64,000 bases of DNA, taken from the NCBI RefSeq assembly GCF_001613165.1, contig NZ_BDBV01000017.1:1-64000 (forward strand), in the 5' to 3' direction. The notes under the pieces were generated by a model that made no database searches, had not been told where the DNA came from, and worked only from the letters and a program-made list of their open reading frames with translations. Below are positions 35,756 through 44,260 of the stretch, one piece after another. Position 1 is the stretch's first letter; each line of letters opens with the position of its first letter. This DNA comes from Nocardia mexicana NBRC 108244. Lineage in GTDB: Bacteria > Actinomycetota > Actinomycetes > Mycobacteriales > Mycobacteriaceae. The position numbers were made by a program, and so were the translations under genes.

Positions 35756-36851
35756 TCCCGCCGCCCGTCGCGGCCGCGGTCAGGTCCGAGAGTCGTTGTG
35801 CGGTAGTGAAATCGGGGGTGAGGCGGGTCTTGGTCATGGCGAAGGAGATGCCCGTGGCGATATCGGCGTAGACATAGCTGCCGCCGCCACCGACCCAGCC
35901 GAAGGAGGTGGGTGTCTCCTCCGGTCGAGTGCCGAGACGGCCGAGCGGATAGCCCAGGGCCAGCCGCGCGTGATTGCCGAAGACCTGGTCGATGCCCTCG
36001 AAGGCCACCGCCGTGGCCTCCTCCAGCTGGTGTGCGTCTATGAGCCGACCGTCGAGGAACGCGGCGTTCGCGGCGGCCATTCCCCGCGCGGTGAAGGTGC
36101 CGACCGATGGGATGTCCGCTTGGAGGATGTCGGGACTGTTGCCCATCGCCGCGGTCGGCTGCATCTCCCAGGGCGCGAGCACGGTGTCGGCGCCGGGTGG
36201 TGTGACCGGGTGCGGTGCGGCGTCTTCGAGCCGTGCCAGCCGGGACAGATCCGTATGGGGCACACCGAAATACAGGTCGCCGTCGAGGCCCAGCGGCGCG
36301 GCGACCCACTCGTGCAGAAGTTGCCGCATCGGTCTGCCAGTGGCTCGCCGCGCTATTTCGCCGACGAGGAAGCCGAAGGTGAAGGAGTGGTACCCGGTCC
36401 GGGCCCCGGGACGCCAGCGCGGTTCGGCGTCGGCGATCGCGGCGCAGACCCGCGACCAGTCGGTCAGGTCGGCCGGTCCGATATCTCGAGGCATCGCCGG
36501 AACTCCGGTCGAGTGCGTGAGCACATGGCGAACGGTCACGGACTCCTTACCGTGGGCGCCGAACTCCGGCCACACCTCGACCACGCGCGTGTCGTACGCG
36601 ACGGCGCCGGTCCGGACGAGCAGGTGAGCGATCAGCGCGGTCATGGCCTTACTGCTGGAGAAGCTGAAGAACGGGGTCTCCGGCGTCACCCGTCGCCCGG
36701 TCGCGCTATCGGCGACGCCCGCAACAGCATCGACAACGAGAGCGCCGTGCCGGTACACGGCCACCTGCACACCGGCCTCGGCTCCACTATCGACGAGTTC
36801 CTCGACCACACCCTGAACCCGGCGCTGCAACTCGGATATCTCGGTCACCAA
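35742..36851 (-). CDS. Serine hydrolase of the beta-lactamase (class C/EstB) family
   Basis: A 369-aa beta-lactamase-fold serine hydrolase. The SxxK motif is FSSSKAMTALIAHLL near residues 63-77. The tyrosine motif is GYHSFTFGFLVGEIARRATG. WVGGGGSYVYADIATGISFAMTKTR stands in the KTG-region. No signal peptide is seen, so it is probably a cytoplasmic esterase or peptidase rather than a drug-degrading beta-lactamase. It converges with the phospholipase C gene, and the two coding ends overlap by 14 bp. Confidence 0.87.
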   Translation of the reverse strand: MVTEISELQRRVQGVVEELVDSGAEAGVQVAVYRHGALVVDAVAGVADSATGRRVTPETPFFSFSSSKAMTALIAHLLVRTGAVAYDTRVVEVWPEFGAHGKESVTVRHVLTHSTGVPAMPRDIGPADLTDWSRVCAAIADAEPRWRPGARTGYHSFTFGFLVGEIARRATGRPMRQLLHEWVAAPLGLDGDLYFGVPHTDLSRLARLEDAAPHPVTPPGADTVLAPWEMQPTAAMGNSPDILQADIPSVGTFTARGMAAANAAFLDGRLIDAHQLEEATAVAFEGIDQVFGNHARLALGYPLGRLGTRPEETPTSFGWVGGGGSYVYADIATGISFAMTKTRLTPDFTTAQRLSDLTAAATGGGISRR

Positions 36852-36903
36852 CTCGCCCCCATGTCGCGGGTCTGGCTGAACGCCGCAAGCCTACCGACCT
36901 CCG

Positions 36904-37078
36904 TTCACGCACCCCGCATCCGTTCCCGCACCCACTACAACGCTTGCACGGGGTGCGAGAAAGCGCACGGGGTGCGTCAATCCCGCCAGCTGGGCGACAC
37001 GGGCACCACCCGCTCACGCACCCCGCGTTCACCCGCTACAACGCTTGCACGGGGTGCGTGAATGCGCGGGGGTGCGTG
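36904..37078. repeat. Family B repeat cluster
   Basis: CACGCACCCCGC, ACAACGCTTGCACGGGGTGCG and GCGCACGGGGTGCGT-type words occur twice in the same order. The copies around 36905-36990 and 37014-37078 are near repeats (both include TACAACGCTTGCACGGGGTG). Outward pairs CACGCACCCC/GGGGTGCGTG are inverted repeats. This and the following family A cluster fill the 36852-37310 gap, which has no gene. Confidence 0.75.
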
Positions 37079-37140
37079 AATTCGTCAAGCCGGGCGACAG
37101 CGCTCAGAGGCGGAGGGAGACAGGCGCGTCCCGCCCTTTC

Positions 37141-37255
37141 CTATTCCCGGCACGCTCTGTCTTCTATTCCCGGCACGCTCAGTCTTCTATTCCCGGCACG
37201 CTTTTGGCCGGGATCCGCACCGCACGTAGGGATTCCGGCCAGGAGCATGCCGGAA
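37141..37255. repeat. Family A repeat: three 23-bp units plus inverted repeat
   Basis: CTATTCCCGGCACGCT begins at 37141, 37164 and 37187, a strict 23-bp period with locus-specific spacer (C/T)(A/G)GTCTT. The third copy continues into TTTGGCCGGGATC. It is followed at 37231 by the imperfect complement GATTCCGGCCAGGAGCATGC. The design matches the elements at 11771, 45611 and 60386. Confidence 0.8.
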
Positions 37256-37310
37256 TTGCGGAGTAGCGGCACGCTCCCCGACGTGGCGACGAACGTGCAC
37301 TCCGGGCGCG

Positions 37311-38243
37311 CTACCCCGCGTGGCGTTGGGCGTGGTTGAGGGGGTTTATGCCGGGCATGCTGGGGCGGCCGGATTTCACCAGGGCGTGTTCGCGTTTGGT
37401 GAGCATGCGGTAGACGGGGGCGCTGGGGCCCGCGAGGGTTTTGCGTAGCGGACGCGGGGCGAGGGGGAAGGTGAAGTGTGCCGTGCGGACGCCCTGGGCG
37501 AGGGCGCGGTGGGCCAGTTCTTCCCTTGTGCCCCAGTTGATTCCGTACATGTCGCGGATGCGGGGTGGCAGGCTGCCCTGGATCAGGAGGAAGACGCTCG
37601 AGGTGACCTGGTGCAGGGGCATCGGCATGGGATAGGGGACCTGTTTGCCCGCCAGGTAGGCGCCGACCAGGCGGGCCTCGTCGGTGAGGTGGAGTTCGTC
37701 GGAGGCCAGGTAGTCGTCGAAGTAGCGGCGGAAGGCGGGGTAGCTCGCGGGGGCGGCGTCGCGCGGCATGCCGAACAGTTCGCCCCAGCGCACGTAGTCC
37801 TGATAGAGGTCCTCGCGCTCGGCGGCGGTCAGCTTGCGGACCAGCAGGTCGTACATCACCTCGGCGGAATCGAAGGTGAAGGCCATCGTCATGAACATCA
37901 GATGGGGGTTCGCGGCGGAGTACCCGCTGCCTGCGGGATAGTGCTTACCGGCATCCTCGGGAAGCGAACCCTCCACTCGCACATGCTTTTTGCGCGTGAA
38001 CGCCAGCGCCCGGTCGGCCTCCTCCCGGCTGCCCAGGAACACCGCCTCGAACAGACGGCCGGTCAGCGCGAGCCGGGTGTAGGGCGTGGTCCGGTGCTCG
38101 GTGTTCTCGGCGGTGCCGACATAGAGCAGCGGATGGACCGCACCGACCACCAGCGCGCGCTGCCCATACGTGAGCCCCACCGCCCGCTTGCGCATGACCC
38201 GCCGAATCATCGAGTCGTCGGAGAAGTAACCGGGATCGGGCAT
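37311..38243 (-). CDS. MpaB-type (DUF2236) oxygenase family protein
   Basis: A 310-aa protein of the oxygenase MpaB/latex-clearing-protein (DUF2236) family. It opens DPGYFSDDSMIRRVMRKRAVGLTYG with GQRALVVGAVHPLLYVG. Heme-binding-type features follow: a central FTRKKHVRVEG histidine and NPHLMFMTMAFTFDSAEVMYDLL. The start at MPDPGYF has GAGGAGG upstream. Two tandem TCTGG/CCAGA operators lie between it and a divergent TetR gene, so it is the likely target of that repressor. The substrate is not evident. Confidence 0.87.
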   Translation of the reverse strand: MPDPGYFSDDSMIRRVMRKRAVGLTYGQRALVVGAVHPLLYVGTAENTEHRTTPYTRLALTGRLFEAVFLGSREEADRALAFTRKKHVRVEGSLPEDAGKHYPAGSGYSAANPHLMFMTMAFTFDSAEVMYDLLVRKLTAAEREDLYQDYVRWGELFGMPRDAAPASYPAFRRYFDDYLASDELHLTDEARLVGAYLAGKQVPYPMPMPLHQVTSSVFLLIQGSLPPRIRDMYGINWGTREELAHRALAQGVRTAHFTFPLAPRPLRKTLAGPSAPVYRMLTKREHALVKSGRPSMPGINPLNHAQRHAG

Positions 38244-38265
38244 CGTCGCCTCCTCGTCCAGAAGA

Positions 38266-38320
38266 TCTGGCAATAGAATCCACCAGAATTACCAATCTGG
38301 CAAGAGATGGCACCAGAATT
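38266..38320. promoter_or_regulatory. Two tandem TetR-type operators
   Basis: Two 22-bp inverted repeats, TCTGG-N12-CCAGA, each followed by ATT, occur at 38266-38287 and 38296-38317. Both share TCTGGCAA at the left and CACCAGAATT at the right. They are 30 bp apart, about three helical turns, and lie between mpaB-like and tetR genes. Repressor binding is inferred. Confidence 0.7.
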
Positions 38321-38351
38321 GTCGGCCATCCGCCGTGACACAATCGGGGGC

Positions 38352-38987
38352 GTGGCGGCGCAGCGGACGTACGGCGGGGTTTCGGCGGAGGAGCGCCGTG
38401 CTCAGCGGCGGGCCGCGCTGCTCGAGGCCGCGCTGGAGATCATCGGTACCCAGGGGCTGGAGAAGCTCACGGTGGCCGGGTTGTGCGCCCAGGCGGGGCT
38501 CAATGAGCGTTACTACTACGAGCAGTTCGACAGCCGTGATGCCGTGCTCATCGCGCTGTTCGACGGGATCGCCGAGGAATTGGCCGGGGCGATCGTGGTG
38601 GCGCTGCAGACCGCGCCCGACGACACCCGCGGCATGGCGCACGCGGCGATCGCCGCCGGGATCCACGTGCTCACCGACGACCCGCGCAAGGCCCGGGTGG
38701 CGGCGATCGTCAGCGCCGCCACCCCGGAGCTCCGCTCGCGCACCCTCGAGACCATCCGCTCGTTCGCGAATCTCGTTGCCACCCAAGGCATCGACTTCTA
38801 CGGACTCACCGCCCCCGATCCCGACCCCGCGATCGGCTTCCGTGCCACCTACCTGGTCGGCGGCCTGGTCCAGACCTTGACCAGCTGGCTCCAGGGCGAC
38901 CTACCGATGTCCCGCGCCGAGCTCATCGACCACACCACCGACGTCTTCGTCCTCCTCGCCGAAGACCTCGCCCACCGCCTCCGCTGA
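38352..38987 (+). CDS. TetR family regulator divergent from MpaB gene
   Basis: A 211-aa TetR repressor. The helix-turn-helix is RAALLEAALEIIGTQGLEKL with TVAGLCAQAGLNERYYYEQF and DSRDAVLIALFD. The ligand domain ends FVLLAEDLAHRLR. The GTG at 38352 is preferred: the upstream ATG at 38307 would lie inside the second operator. Divergent orientation and the tandem operators suggest autorepression plus control of the MpaB-type oxygenase. Confidence 0.87.
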   Translation: MAAQRTYGGVSAEERRAQRRAALLEAALEIIGTQGLEKLTVAGLCAQAGLNERYYYEQFDSRDAVLIALFDGIAEELAGAIVVALQTAPDDTRGMAHAAIAAGIHVLTDDPRKARVAAIVSAATPELRSRTLETIRSFANLVATQGIDFYGLTAPDPDPAIGFRATYLVGGLVQTLTSWLQGDLPMSRAELIDHTTDVFVLLAEDLAHRLR

Positions 38988-39000
38988 GCCGCCCCGGCTT

Positions 39001-39075
39001 CCCGCACGCCTTGCATGCTCACGCACGCCCTGCAGGGCACTGAAAGGAGTGCTGGAACCAACAAGGGGTGCGGGG
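39001..39075. repeat. Short degenerate family B repeat
   Basis: CCCGCACGCC, CTCACGCACGCCCTGCAGGGC and AAGGGGTGCGGGGATT resemble the family B words at 1-299 and 36904-37078. It separates two convergent genes (tetR and barstar). Confidence 0.55.
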
Positions 39076-39076
39076 A

Positions 39077-39577
39077 TTACAGGGTGAGGGGGGCGGCGTC
39101 CAGGGGTGGTTTGCCCTGGAGGACTACCCGATAGGTGGTGCCGTAGGAGGACCAGGTGACGGCGGCATCGCGCATGGCCTCGGTGAACCATTCCAGCTGA
39201 TTGGGCTGATCTGCCAGCAGCTGGTCCGAATCTCGGATCACGGCAACGTATCCCGGGGCTTCACCGACGAAATCGGAGAGGTCGCGGAGGCATTCGTCGA
39301 AGGCGTCCTTGTTCTCACCGAAGTAGTACGGGAATTGGAAAGCCGCGGCGAACTCGTCGAAAACACCTGCGGTGGTGCGCATCTTGGACCCCCGCAGTTC
39401 GCGGACGACGTAGTCGGCGGGTGCTTGGTAACGGACACTGCTGAATTCACCGTCCCCGACCGCCAACGACCCCAGCGCCGGGCCTGGCACGGGGCGGGTC
39501 TCCCCTGCCGCCGGGGCGGCTTCCGCACCGGACAGGAACTGCGACAACGTCATCGGCGTGCTCATCGGCGCCCTCAC
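39077..39577 (-). CDS. Barstar family RNase inhibitor
   Basis: A 166-aa protein with a barstar domain in its second half: ELRGSKMRTTAGVFDEFAAAFQFPYYFGENKDAFDECLRDLSDF has the barstar fold signature, including the FGxNxDAFxE core. Barstar plugs the active site of barnase-type RNases. It is encoded directly after a guanyl-RNase, with the GTG start overlapping the RNase stop (GTGA), so it is the immunity protein. An N-terminal extension of about 60 residues precedes the domain. GAGGATGCG is upstream. Confidence 0.9.
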   Translation of the reverse strand: MRAPMSTPMTLSQFLSGAEAAPAAGETRPVPGPALGSLAVGDGEFSSVRYQAPADYVVRELRGSKMRTTAGVFDEFAAAFQFPYYFGENKDAFDECLRDLSDFVGEAPGYVAVIRDSDQLLADQPNQLEWFTEAMRDAAVTWSSYGTTYRVVLQGKPPLDAAPLTL

Positions 39578-40059
39578 CGCATCCTCGTGAACGTCTTGTA
39601 GTGGTCACCGGTGTAGTAGGCCGAGCCGTCGCTGCCGGTGACTATGCGTTCGGCATCGCGGGTCTGGCCGCGCTTCTTCGGGTTCACGTCCCATTCCTTA
39701 TAGGTGATCGATTTCCCGTAGGAGTCCGTTTTCGACAGTGTTCCATCGCGATTCATCCACTGGTCGCCGCCCTTGGTGCCGGGCGCACCCGCCGAATCCG
39801 GCCAGCGACCGGCATCGATCTCCTGCAGTGTCTGGTAGGCACGGTCGGGGACGCCCGGCGCGCGGCTGGTCACGGGCGCGGCAGAAGCATTGCCCGCCTT
39901 GGTAGTTGCCTTGGCCGTGGCGCTCGCGGTGCCCGACTTCGAGACCCCGGAGCCGGAATCCGTACCGCCGCGCAGCGCGAGCACACCCGCGACCACCACC
40001 GCCAGCACCAGTCCGGCCAGCACCAGCAAGGTGCGAATCCGCTTGTCGGACAGGTTCAT
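39574..40059 (-). CDS. Exported guanyl-specific ribonuclease (RNase Sa/barnase family)
   Basis: A 161-aa protein with an N-terminal membrane anchor or signal (TLLVLAGLVLAVVVAGVLAL, residues 10-29) and a Ser/Thr/Ala linker. Residues 70-161 form a microbial N1/T1 RNase domain. The catalytic triad is visible: Glu122 in YKEWDV, Arg138 in DAERIV and His153 in GDHYKTF, as in RNase Sa. It cleaves RNA at guanosine. It may act as a secreted toxin. It is coupled by overlap to exonuclease III upstream and barstar downstream. Confidence 0.9.
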   Translation of the reverse strand: MNLSDKRIRTLLVLAGLVLAVVVAGVLALRGGTDSGSGVSKSGTASATAKATTKAGNASAAPVTSRAPGVPDRAYQTLQEIDAGRWPDSAGAPGTKGGDQWMNRDGTLSKTDSYGKSITYKEWDVNPKKRGQTRDAERIVTGSDGSAYYTGDHYKTFTRMR

Positions 40060-40892
40060 CGGTACTGAACCGTCACCGGGGCGTGATCCGACCAGCGCAG
40101 CGCGTACTCCGGTGCGCGTTCCACCACGGCCTGTTTGGCGCGCGCCGCCACCTCACCGCGGGCCAGCTGATAGTCGATGCGCCACCCGGCATCGTTGTCG
40201 AAGGCGCGGCCGCGGTAGGACCACCAGCTGTACGGGCCGGGAACCCCCGGATGCAGCGTGCGCACCACGTCGACATAACCGGCGGCGAGTATCTCGTCGA
40301 TCCAGGCGCGCTCCCCCGGCAGGAAGCCGGAGTTCTTCACGTTGCCCTTCCAGTTCTTGATGTCCAGCTCGGTGTGCCCGATATTCCAGTCGCCGCTGAT
40401 CACGAAGTCGCGGGTCTGCGACTTCAGATGCGCGCCCAGTTCGCCCAGGAAGCGATACTTCTCGTCCTGCATCGGCGTGTCGGCCTCGCCCGTGTGCACG
40501 TACACGCTCGCGACGCTCAGCTCGTCGAACTCGGCCTCGATATAGCGGCCGACCCCGTCGAACTCCGCGCTACCGAACCCGATGCGCACCGCGCGCGGCT
40601 CGCGCCGGGACAGGATCCCTACCCCCGCGCGGCCCTTCGTCCCCGGCTCGGCGTGCGCCAGATGCCATCCGGATTCGAGCGCCGGCGCCAGCGCCTTCCG
40701 GGTCTGCTCGTCGGTTGCCCGGGTCTCCTGCAGGCAGATGATGTCCGCCTCGGTGACCGCCAGCCACTCGAGCATCCCCTTGCCCGTCTTCCCGGTCGCG
40801 GCGCGCACGCCGTTCACGTTGATCGTCGAGATCGTGCAATAGGAGGAGTAATTGTCCGACTGGGCCGCGGAGAACAGTTCGTCTGAGTGCAC
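40056..40892 (-). CDS. xth: Exodeoxyribonuclease III / AP endonuclease
   Basis: A 278-aa endonuclease/exonuclease/phosphatase-fold repair enzyme. It shows ISTINVNGVRAA at the start of the fold, DIICLQETRA with the catalytic Glu, VYVHTGEA, VISGDWNIGHTELDI (Asp/Asn pair), and LRWSDHAPVTVQY with the terminal Asp-His. It cuts DNA 5' of abasic sites. The GTG start at 40892 gives a 16-residue tail before the fold; a shorter start is possible. Its stop overlaps the RNase start (ATGA), an unusual operon partner. Confidence 0.93.
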   Translation of the reverse strand: MHSDELFSAAQSDNYSSYCTISTINVNGVRAATGKTGKGMLEWLAVTEADIICLQETRATDEQTRKALAPALESGWHLAHAEPGTKGRAGVGILSRREPRAVRIGFGSAEFDGVGRYIEAEFDELSVASVYVHTGEADTPMQDEKYRFLGELGAHLKSQTRDFVISGDWNIGHTELDIKNWKGNVKNSGFLPGERAWIDEILAAGYVDVVRTLHPGVPGPYSWWSYRGRAFDNDAGWRIDYQLARGEVAARAKQAVVERAPEYALRWSDHAPVTVQYR

Positions 40893-41141
40893 ACCTCACG
40901 ATATCCCGGCACCGCGGCGCGGGGGCGGTTGCTGTGCCGTGCCTAGCCCGAACGGGTCGAATCGTTCATCGACAACCTGAACTGTCCGCGCGTGGTGCTC
41001 GGCGGAATCGGCCGGCTGTGTGGGATGCCGCTGTCGGGCGACGCAACGCCCATTTGTCGGCCCTGCGGTAGCGCTGCGGACCGTACAATTCAGGGCATCA
41101 CACTCCCTGCGGACATCGAGGTCCAGGAAGGGGTGACGACG

Positions 41142-41996
41142 ATGACGTCCGGCACCGCGCACTCCACTGTCCCGCTCATGCCGATGCAAGCCCTGCACAC
41201 AGGATCCGGGGATCCGCTGTTGCTGCTGCACGGATTCATGCTCTCGCCACACTGCTGGGAACAGGTGGCGTTCCGGCTGTCCAGCACGTGCGAGGTGTAC
41301 GCTCCGGCGTTCACCGGGCACTGGGGCGGGCCCGCATTGCACGGCTGGTACCTCGACATCGATGTCCTGGCCGACCGCGTCGAGGCCCAGCTCGACGAAT
41401 TGGGTTGGCGCACATGTCATATCGCGGGCAATTCGCTCGGCGCCTGGGTGGGTTTCGAGCTCGCCCGCCGCGGCCGGGCGCGCACCCTGACCGCTATCGC
41501 ACCGGCCGGCGGCTGGAATACGCCGTCGCTGCTGCAGTTTCGGGTGGGGCTGAAGTTCCTGTCGCTGGTGCCGGTGGTCGAGATCGGCAAGCGGCTGCCG
41601 CCGTTGATCCGATTGAGCGCTCCCGCAAGGCAATTGGTCTCGATGCTGTTGAGCAAGAACACCGCGGCGGCGACCCGGCGCGGTATCGAGGCGGCGATCA
41701 CCTCGGCCCTGAACTGTCCCGCGATGCTGCCGCTGCTGGCCGGTGGGCTGCGCATGCCCGACCTGGAGGACCTGTCGACGCTGCCGACCCCGGTCCGCCT
41801 GCTGATGTCCGAATTCGACCGGGTGATCCCGACTCGCTCGTTCGCCAGGCGTTTTCTGCGGGAGCTGCCCGACTCCGCCGACCGCATCATGGTGCACGGC
41901 GTCGGTCACGTCCCGATGCTGGAGGCGCCCGATCGGATCGCGACGCTCATCGCCGAGCACATCTATGCCAGCCGCACGCATCTGCGTGCGGTGTGA
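41142..41996 (+). CDS. Alpha/beta hydrolase
   Basis: A 284-aa alpha/beta-hydrolase. LLLLHGFMLSPHCWEQVAFRL carries the oxyanion HG motif. The nucleophile elbow is AGNSLGAWVG, the acid is in MSEFDRVIP, and the histidine in VHGVGHVPMLEAPDRIA, giving a complete Ser-Asp-His triad. ATG 41142 follows AGGAAGGGG. No neighbour suggests a substrate. The 248 bp upstream hold no gene that I can support. Confidence 0.87.
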   Translation: MTSGTAHSTVPLMPMQALHTGSGDPLLLLHGFMLSPHCWEQVAFRLSSTCEVYAPAFTGHWGGPALHGWYLDIDVLADRVEAQLDELGWRTCHIAGNSLGAWVGFELARRGRARTLTAIAPAGGWNTPSLLQFRVGLKFLSLVPVVEIGKRLPPLIRLSAPARQLVSMLLSKNTAAATRRGIEAAITSALNCPAMLPLLAGGLRMPDLEDLSTLPTPVRLLMSEFDRVIPTRSFARRFLRELPDSADRIMVHGVGHVPMLEAPDRIATLIAEHIYASRTHLRAV

Positions 41997-42000
41997 GGGA

Positions 42001-42043
42001 GGTCGGCGGATCGGTCACACCCCTCGGCGCCGATCCGCCGACC
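42001..42043. terminator. Hairpin between convergent hydrolase and acyl-CoA dehydrogenase genes
   Basis: A perfect 14-bp stem, GGTCGGCGGATCGG / CCGATCCGCCGACC, with a 15-nt loop starts four bases after the hydrolase stop. It can serve both strands. Confidence 0.75.
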
Positions 42044-42077
42044 GACTCGCCGACGTGATCGTGCGCGGAGGTGCGGG

Positions 42078-43328
42078 TCAGCCCAGCAGGCCCTTGGCGA
42101 TGTGCGTGACCTGGATTTCGTTGCTGCCCGCGTAGATCATCAGCGACTTGGCGTCGCGGGCGAGCTGTTCCACGCGGTACTCGGTCATGTAGCCGTTGCC
42201 GCCGAACAGCTGGATCGCCTCCATGGCGACGTCGGTGGCGGCCTCCGAGCAGTACAGCTTGATGGCCGATGCCTCCGCCAGCGTCGGCGGCTTACCGGCG
42301 CGGGCCCGCTCGATGGAGTTGAACACCATGTTCTGCACGTTGATTCGCGCCACCTCCATCTTGGCGAGCTTGAGCTGCACCAGCTGGAAGCGGCCGATCT
42401 CCTGGCCCCAGAGCTTGCGGCTCTTGGCGTAATCGATGCAGAGCCGGTGGCATTCGTTGATGATGCCCAGCGCCATGAAGCCGACGCCGATGCGTTCGGC
42501 GGTGAAACTCGAACGGGCGCTTTCCCGTCCGTCGCCGCCCTTGTGCTCCTCGGTCTCGCCCAGCAGCCGATCCCGGCCCAGCCGGACGTTGTCGAAGAAG
42601 AGTTCGCCGGTCGGCGAGGCGTGCAGGCCCATCTTCTGGAACGGTTTGCCCTGGGTGAAGCCCTCCATGCCCTTGTCGAGCACGAACGTCAGCACCTTGC
42701 GGTCGCGCTTGTCCACGCTCGCGTCGCGCTCATCGAGCTTGGCGTAGACGATCACCGTGTCGGCGTAGGGGCCGTTGGTGATGAACGTCTTCTGCCCGTT
42801 GAGGATATAGTCCTCGCCGTCGCGCCGGACGTAGGTCTTCATGCCGCCGAACGCGTCCGAACCGGAGTCCGGCTCGGTGATCGCCCACGCCGCAACCTTT
42901 TTCATGGTCACGATGTCCTTCAGCCACCGCTCCTGCTGCGCGAGCGTGCCGCGCGACATGATGGTGGTGGCTCCGAGACCGATGGACACGCCCATCGAGC
43001 TGACCAGACCCATGCAGACCCCGGAGAGCTCGCCGATCAGCACCGCCATCAGCGATTCCTGCCCGCCGAAGGGGCCGCCGCCGGAGGATTTGGCCTTCTT
43101 CTCGCCGGATTCCTCCCCCTCGGCCTTGGCGCGCTGCTTGGCCAGCAGCTTGTCGATCGCCTCGGCGCCCATCGCGTCGATCCCGAACTCCGCGAACAGT
43201 TTCCGGAGAATCGGATAGGGCGGCATCTCACCGCTCTCCAGGGCGTCGAGATGCGGGCGGACCTCCTTGGCGATGAAGCCCCGCACCGCGTCGCGGATCA
43301 GTTCATCGGTCTCGGACCATTCGAACAT
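42078..43328 (-). CDS. Acyl-CoA dehydrogenase
   Basis: A 416-aa FAD-dependent acyl-CoA dehydrogenase. AWAITEPDSGSDAFGGMKTYVR (FAD/substrate segment), FITNGPYADTVIVYAKLD and QLFGGNGYMTEYRVEQLARDAKSLMIYAGSNEIQ at the C terminus are diagnostic. A Lys/Glu-rich insertion near residues 65-80 (RAKAEGEESGEKKAKSSGGG) is unusual. It is the last gene of the operon thiolase-SRPBCC-MaoC-SDR-AcdH, 24 bp after the SDR gene, and would do the desaturation step on an acyl- or steroid-side-chain CoA. Confidence 0.92.
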   Translation of the reverse strand: MFEWSETDELIRDAVRGFIAKEVRPHLDALESGEMPPYPILRKLFAEFGIDAMGAEAIDKLLAKQRAKAEGEESGEKKAKSSGGGPFGGQESLMAVLIGELSGVCMGLVSSMGVSIGLGATTIMSRGTLAQQERWLKDIVTMKKVAAWAITEPDSGSDAFGGMKTYVRRDGEDYILNGQKTFITNGPYADTVIVYAKLDERDASVDKRDRKVLTFVLDKGMEGFTQGKPFQKMGLHASPTGELFFDNVRLGRDRLLGETEEHKGGDGRESARSSFTAERIGVGFMALGIINECHRLCIDYAKSRKLWGQEIGRFQLVQLKLAKMEVARINVQNMVFNSIERARAGKPPTLAEASAIKLYCSEAATDVAMEAIQLFGGNGYMTEYRVEQLARDAKSLMIYAGSNEIQVTHIAKGLLG

Positions 43329-43352
43329 CGTTGTTCTCCAATAGGTTTCGGG

Positions 43353-44222
43353 CTACGGCAGGCGAGCGGCGATATCGTCGATCAGCCAGGGACCCTCGGT
43401 CTCGATGGTCTTGACATCGTGCCAGCCGGCCAGCTCGGAGATGGCCTCGCCCTGCACCGCGAACACCTTGCCGGTGATCGGGCACTTGTCGCTGGCCAGA
43501 TAGGCCACCAGCGGGGAGATATTGGCCGGGCTGAAGGCGTCGAACTCGCCCTCGGGCACCTCGGCGGCGAAGATCGCGCCCATGCCCGGGGTGGCGAGGG
43601 TCAGCCGGGTGCGCGCCATCGGCGCGATCGCGTTGACCCGCACCCCGTAACGCTCCAGTTCGTCGGCGGCGACCAGGGTCAGCGCGGCGATACCCGCCTT
43701 CGCCGCACCGTAGTTCGCCTGGCCTGCATTCGGCACGGTGACGCCCGAGGCGGAGGCGGTGTTCACGACCGCGGCGTTGGGCTGGTTACCGGCCTTGGAC
43801 TGGTCCTTCCAGTACGCGGCCGCATGCCGCAGCAGGTTGAAGTGCCCCTTCAGGTGCACGGCGATGACCGCGTCCCACTGGGACTCCTCGAGCCCGGCGA
43901 TGAATCCGTCCCGGAGAATACCCGCGTTGTTGATCACGATGTCGAGCTTGCCGAACTCCGAAACGGCCTGATCGACAAGGTCTTTCGCGCCGTCCCAGGT
44001 AGCGATGTTCGCGGTGTTGGCCGCGGCCTTCCCGCCCGCGGCGGTGATCTCGTTCACCACCTCCTGCGCCGGGCCGACGTCGGCGCCCTCACCGGCGTTG
44101 TCGCCACCGAGATCGTTGACGACCACCGCCGCGCCCTCGGCCGCGAACAGCAGCGCGTGCTCGCGCCCGATGCCGCGCCCGGCGCCGGTGATGACGGCGA
44201 CCTTGCCTTCCAGTGCGCCCAT
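43353..44222 (-). CDS. Short-chain dehydrogenase (3-hydroxyacyl-CoA type)
   Basis: A 289-aa SDR. The NAD(P) loop is TGAGRGIGREHALLFA (residues about 13-28), the NNAG motif is present, and the catalytic set is Ser in VVNTASASGVTVPNAGQANY with Tyr and AAKAG. The length and the C-terminal GKVFAVQGEAISELAGW segment resemble the hydroxyacyl-CoA dehydrogenase part of multifunctional enzyme type 2. Next to MaoC and thiolase genes it fits a beta-oxidation cycle. Confidence 0.9.
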   Translation of the reverse strand: MGALEGKVAVITGAGRGIGREHALLFAAEGAAVVVNDLGGDNAGEGADVGPAQEVVNEITAAGGKAAANTANIATWDGAKDLVDQAVSEFGKLDIVINNAGILRDGFIAGLEESQWDAVIAVHLKGHFNLLRHAAAYWKDQSKAGNQPNAAVVNTASASGVTVPNAGQANYGAAKAGIAALTLVAADELERYGVRVNAIAPMARTRLTLATPGMGAIFAAEVPEGEFDAFSPANISPLVAYLASDKCPITGKVFAVQGEAISELAGWHDVKTIETEGPWLIDDIAARLP

Positions 44223-44260
44223 ATGTGTTGTCTCCTTCGTTCGTCCGTCGCTACCGGAGG

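Noticed and set aside
40896..41981. 361-codon minus-strand frame over the alpha/beta hydrolase
   Set aside because: The plus strand encodes a complete Ser-Asp-His hydrolase, and the minus frame is low-complexity and Arg/Gln-rich.
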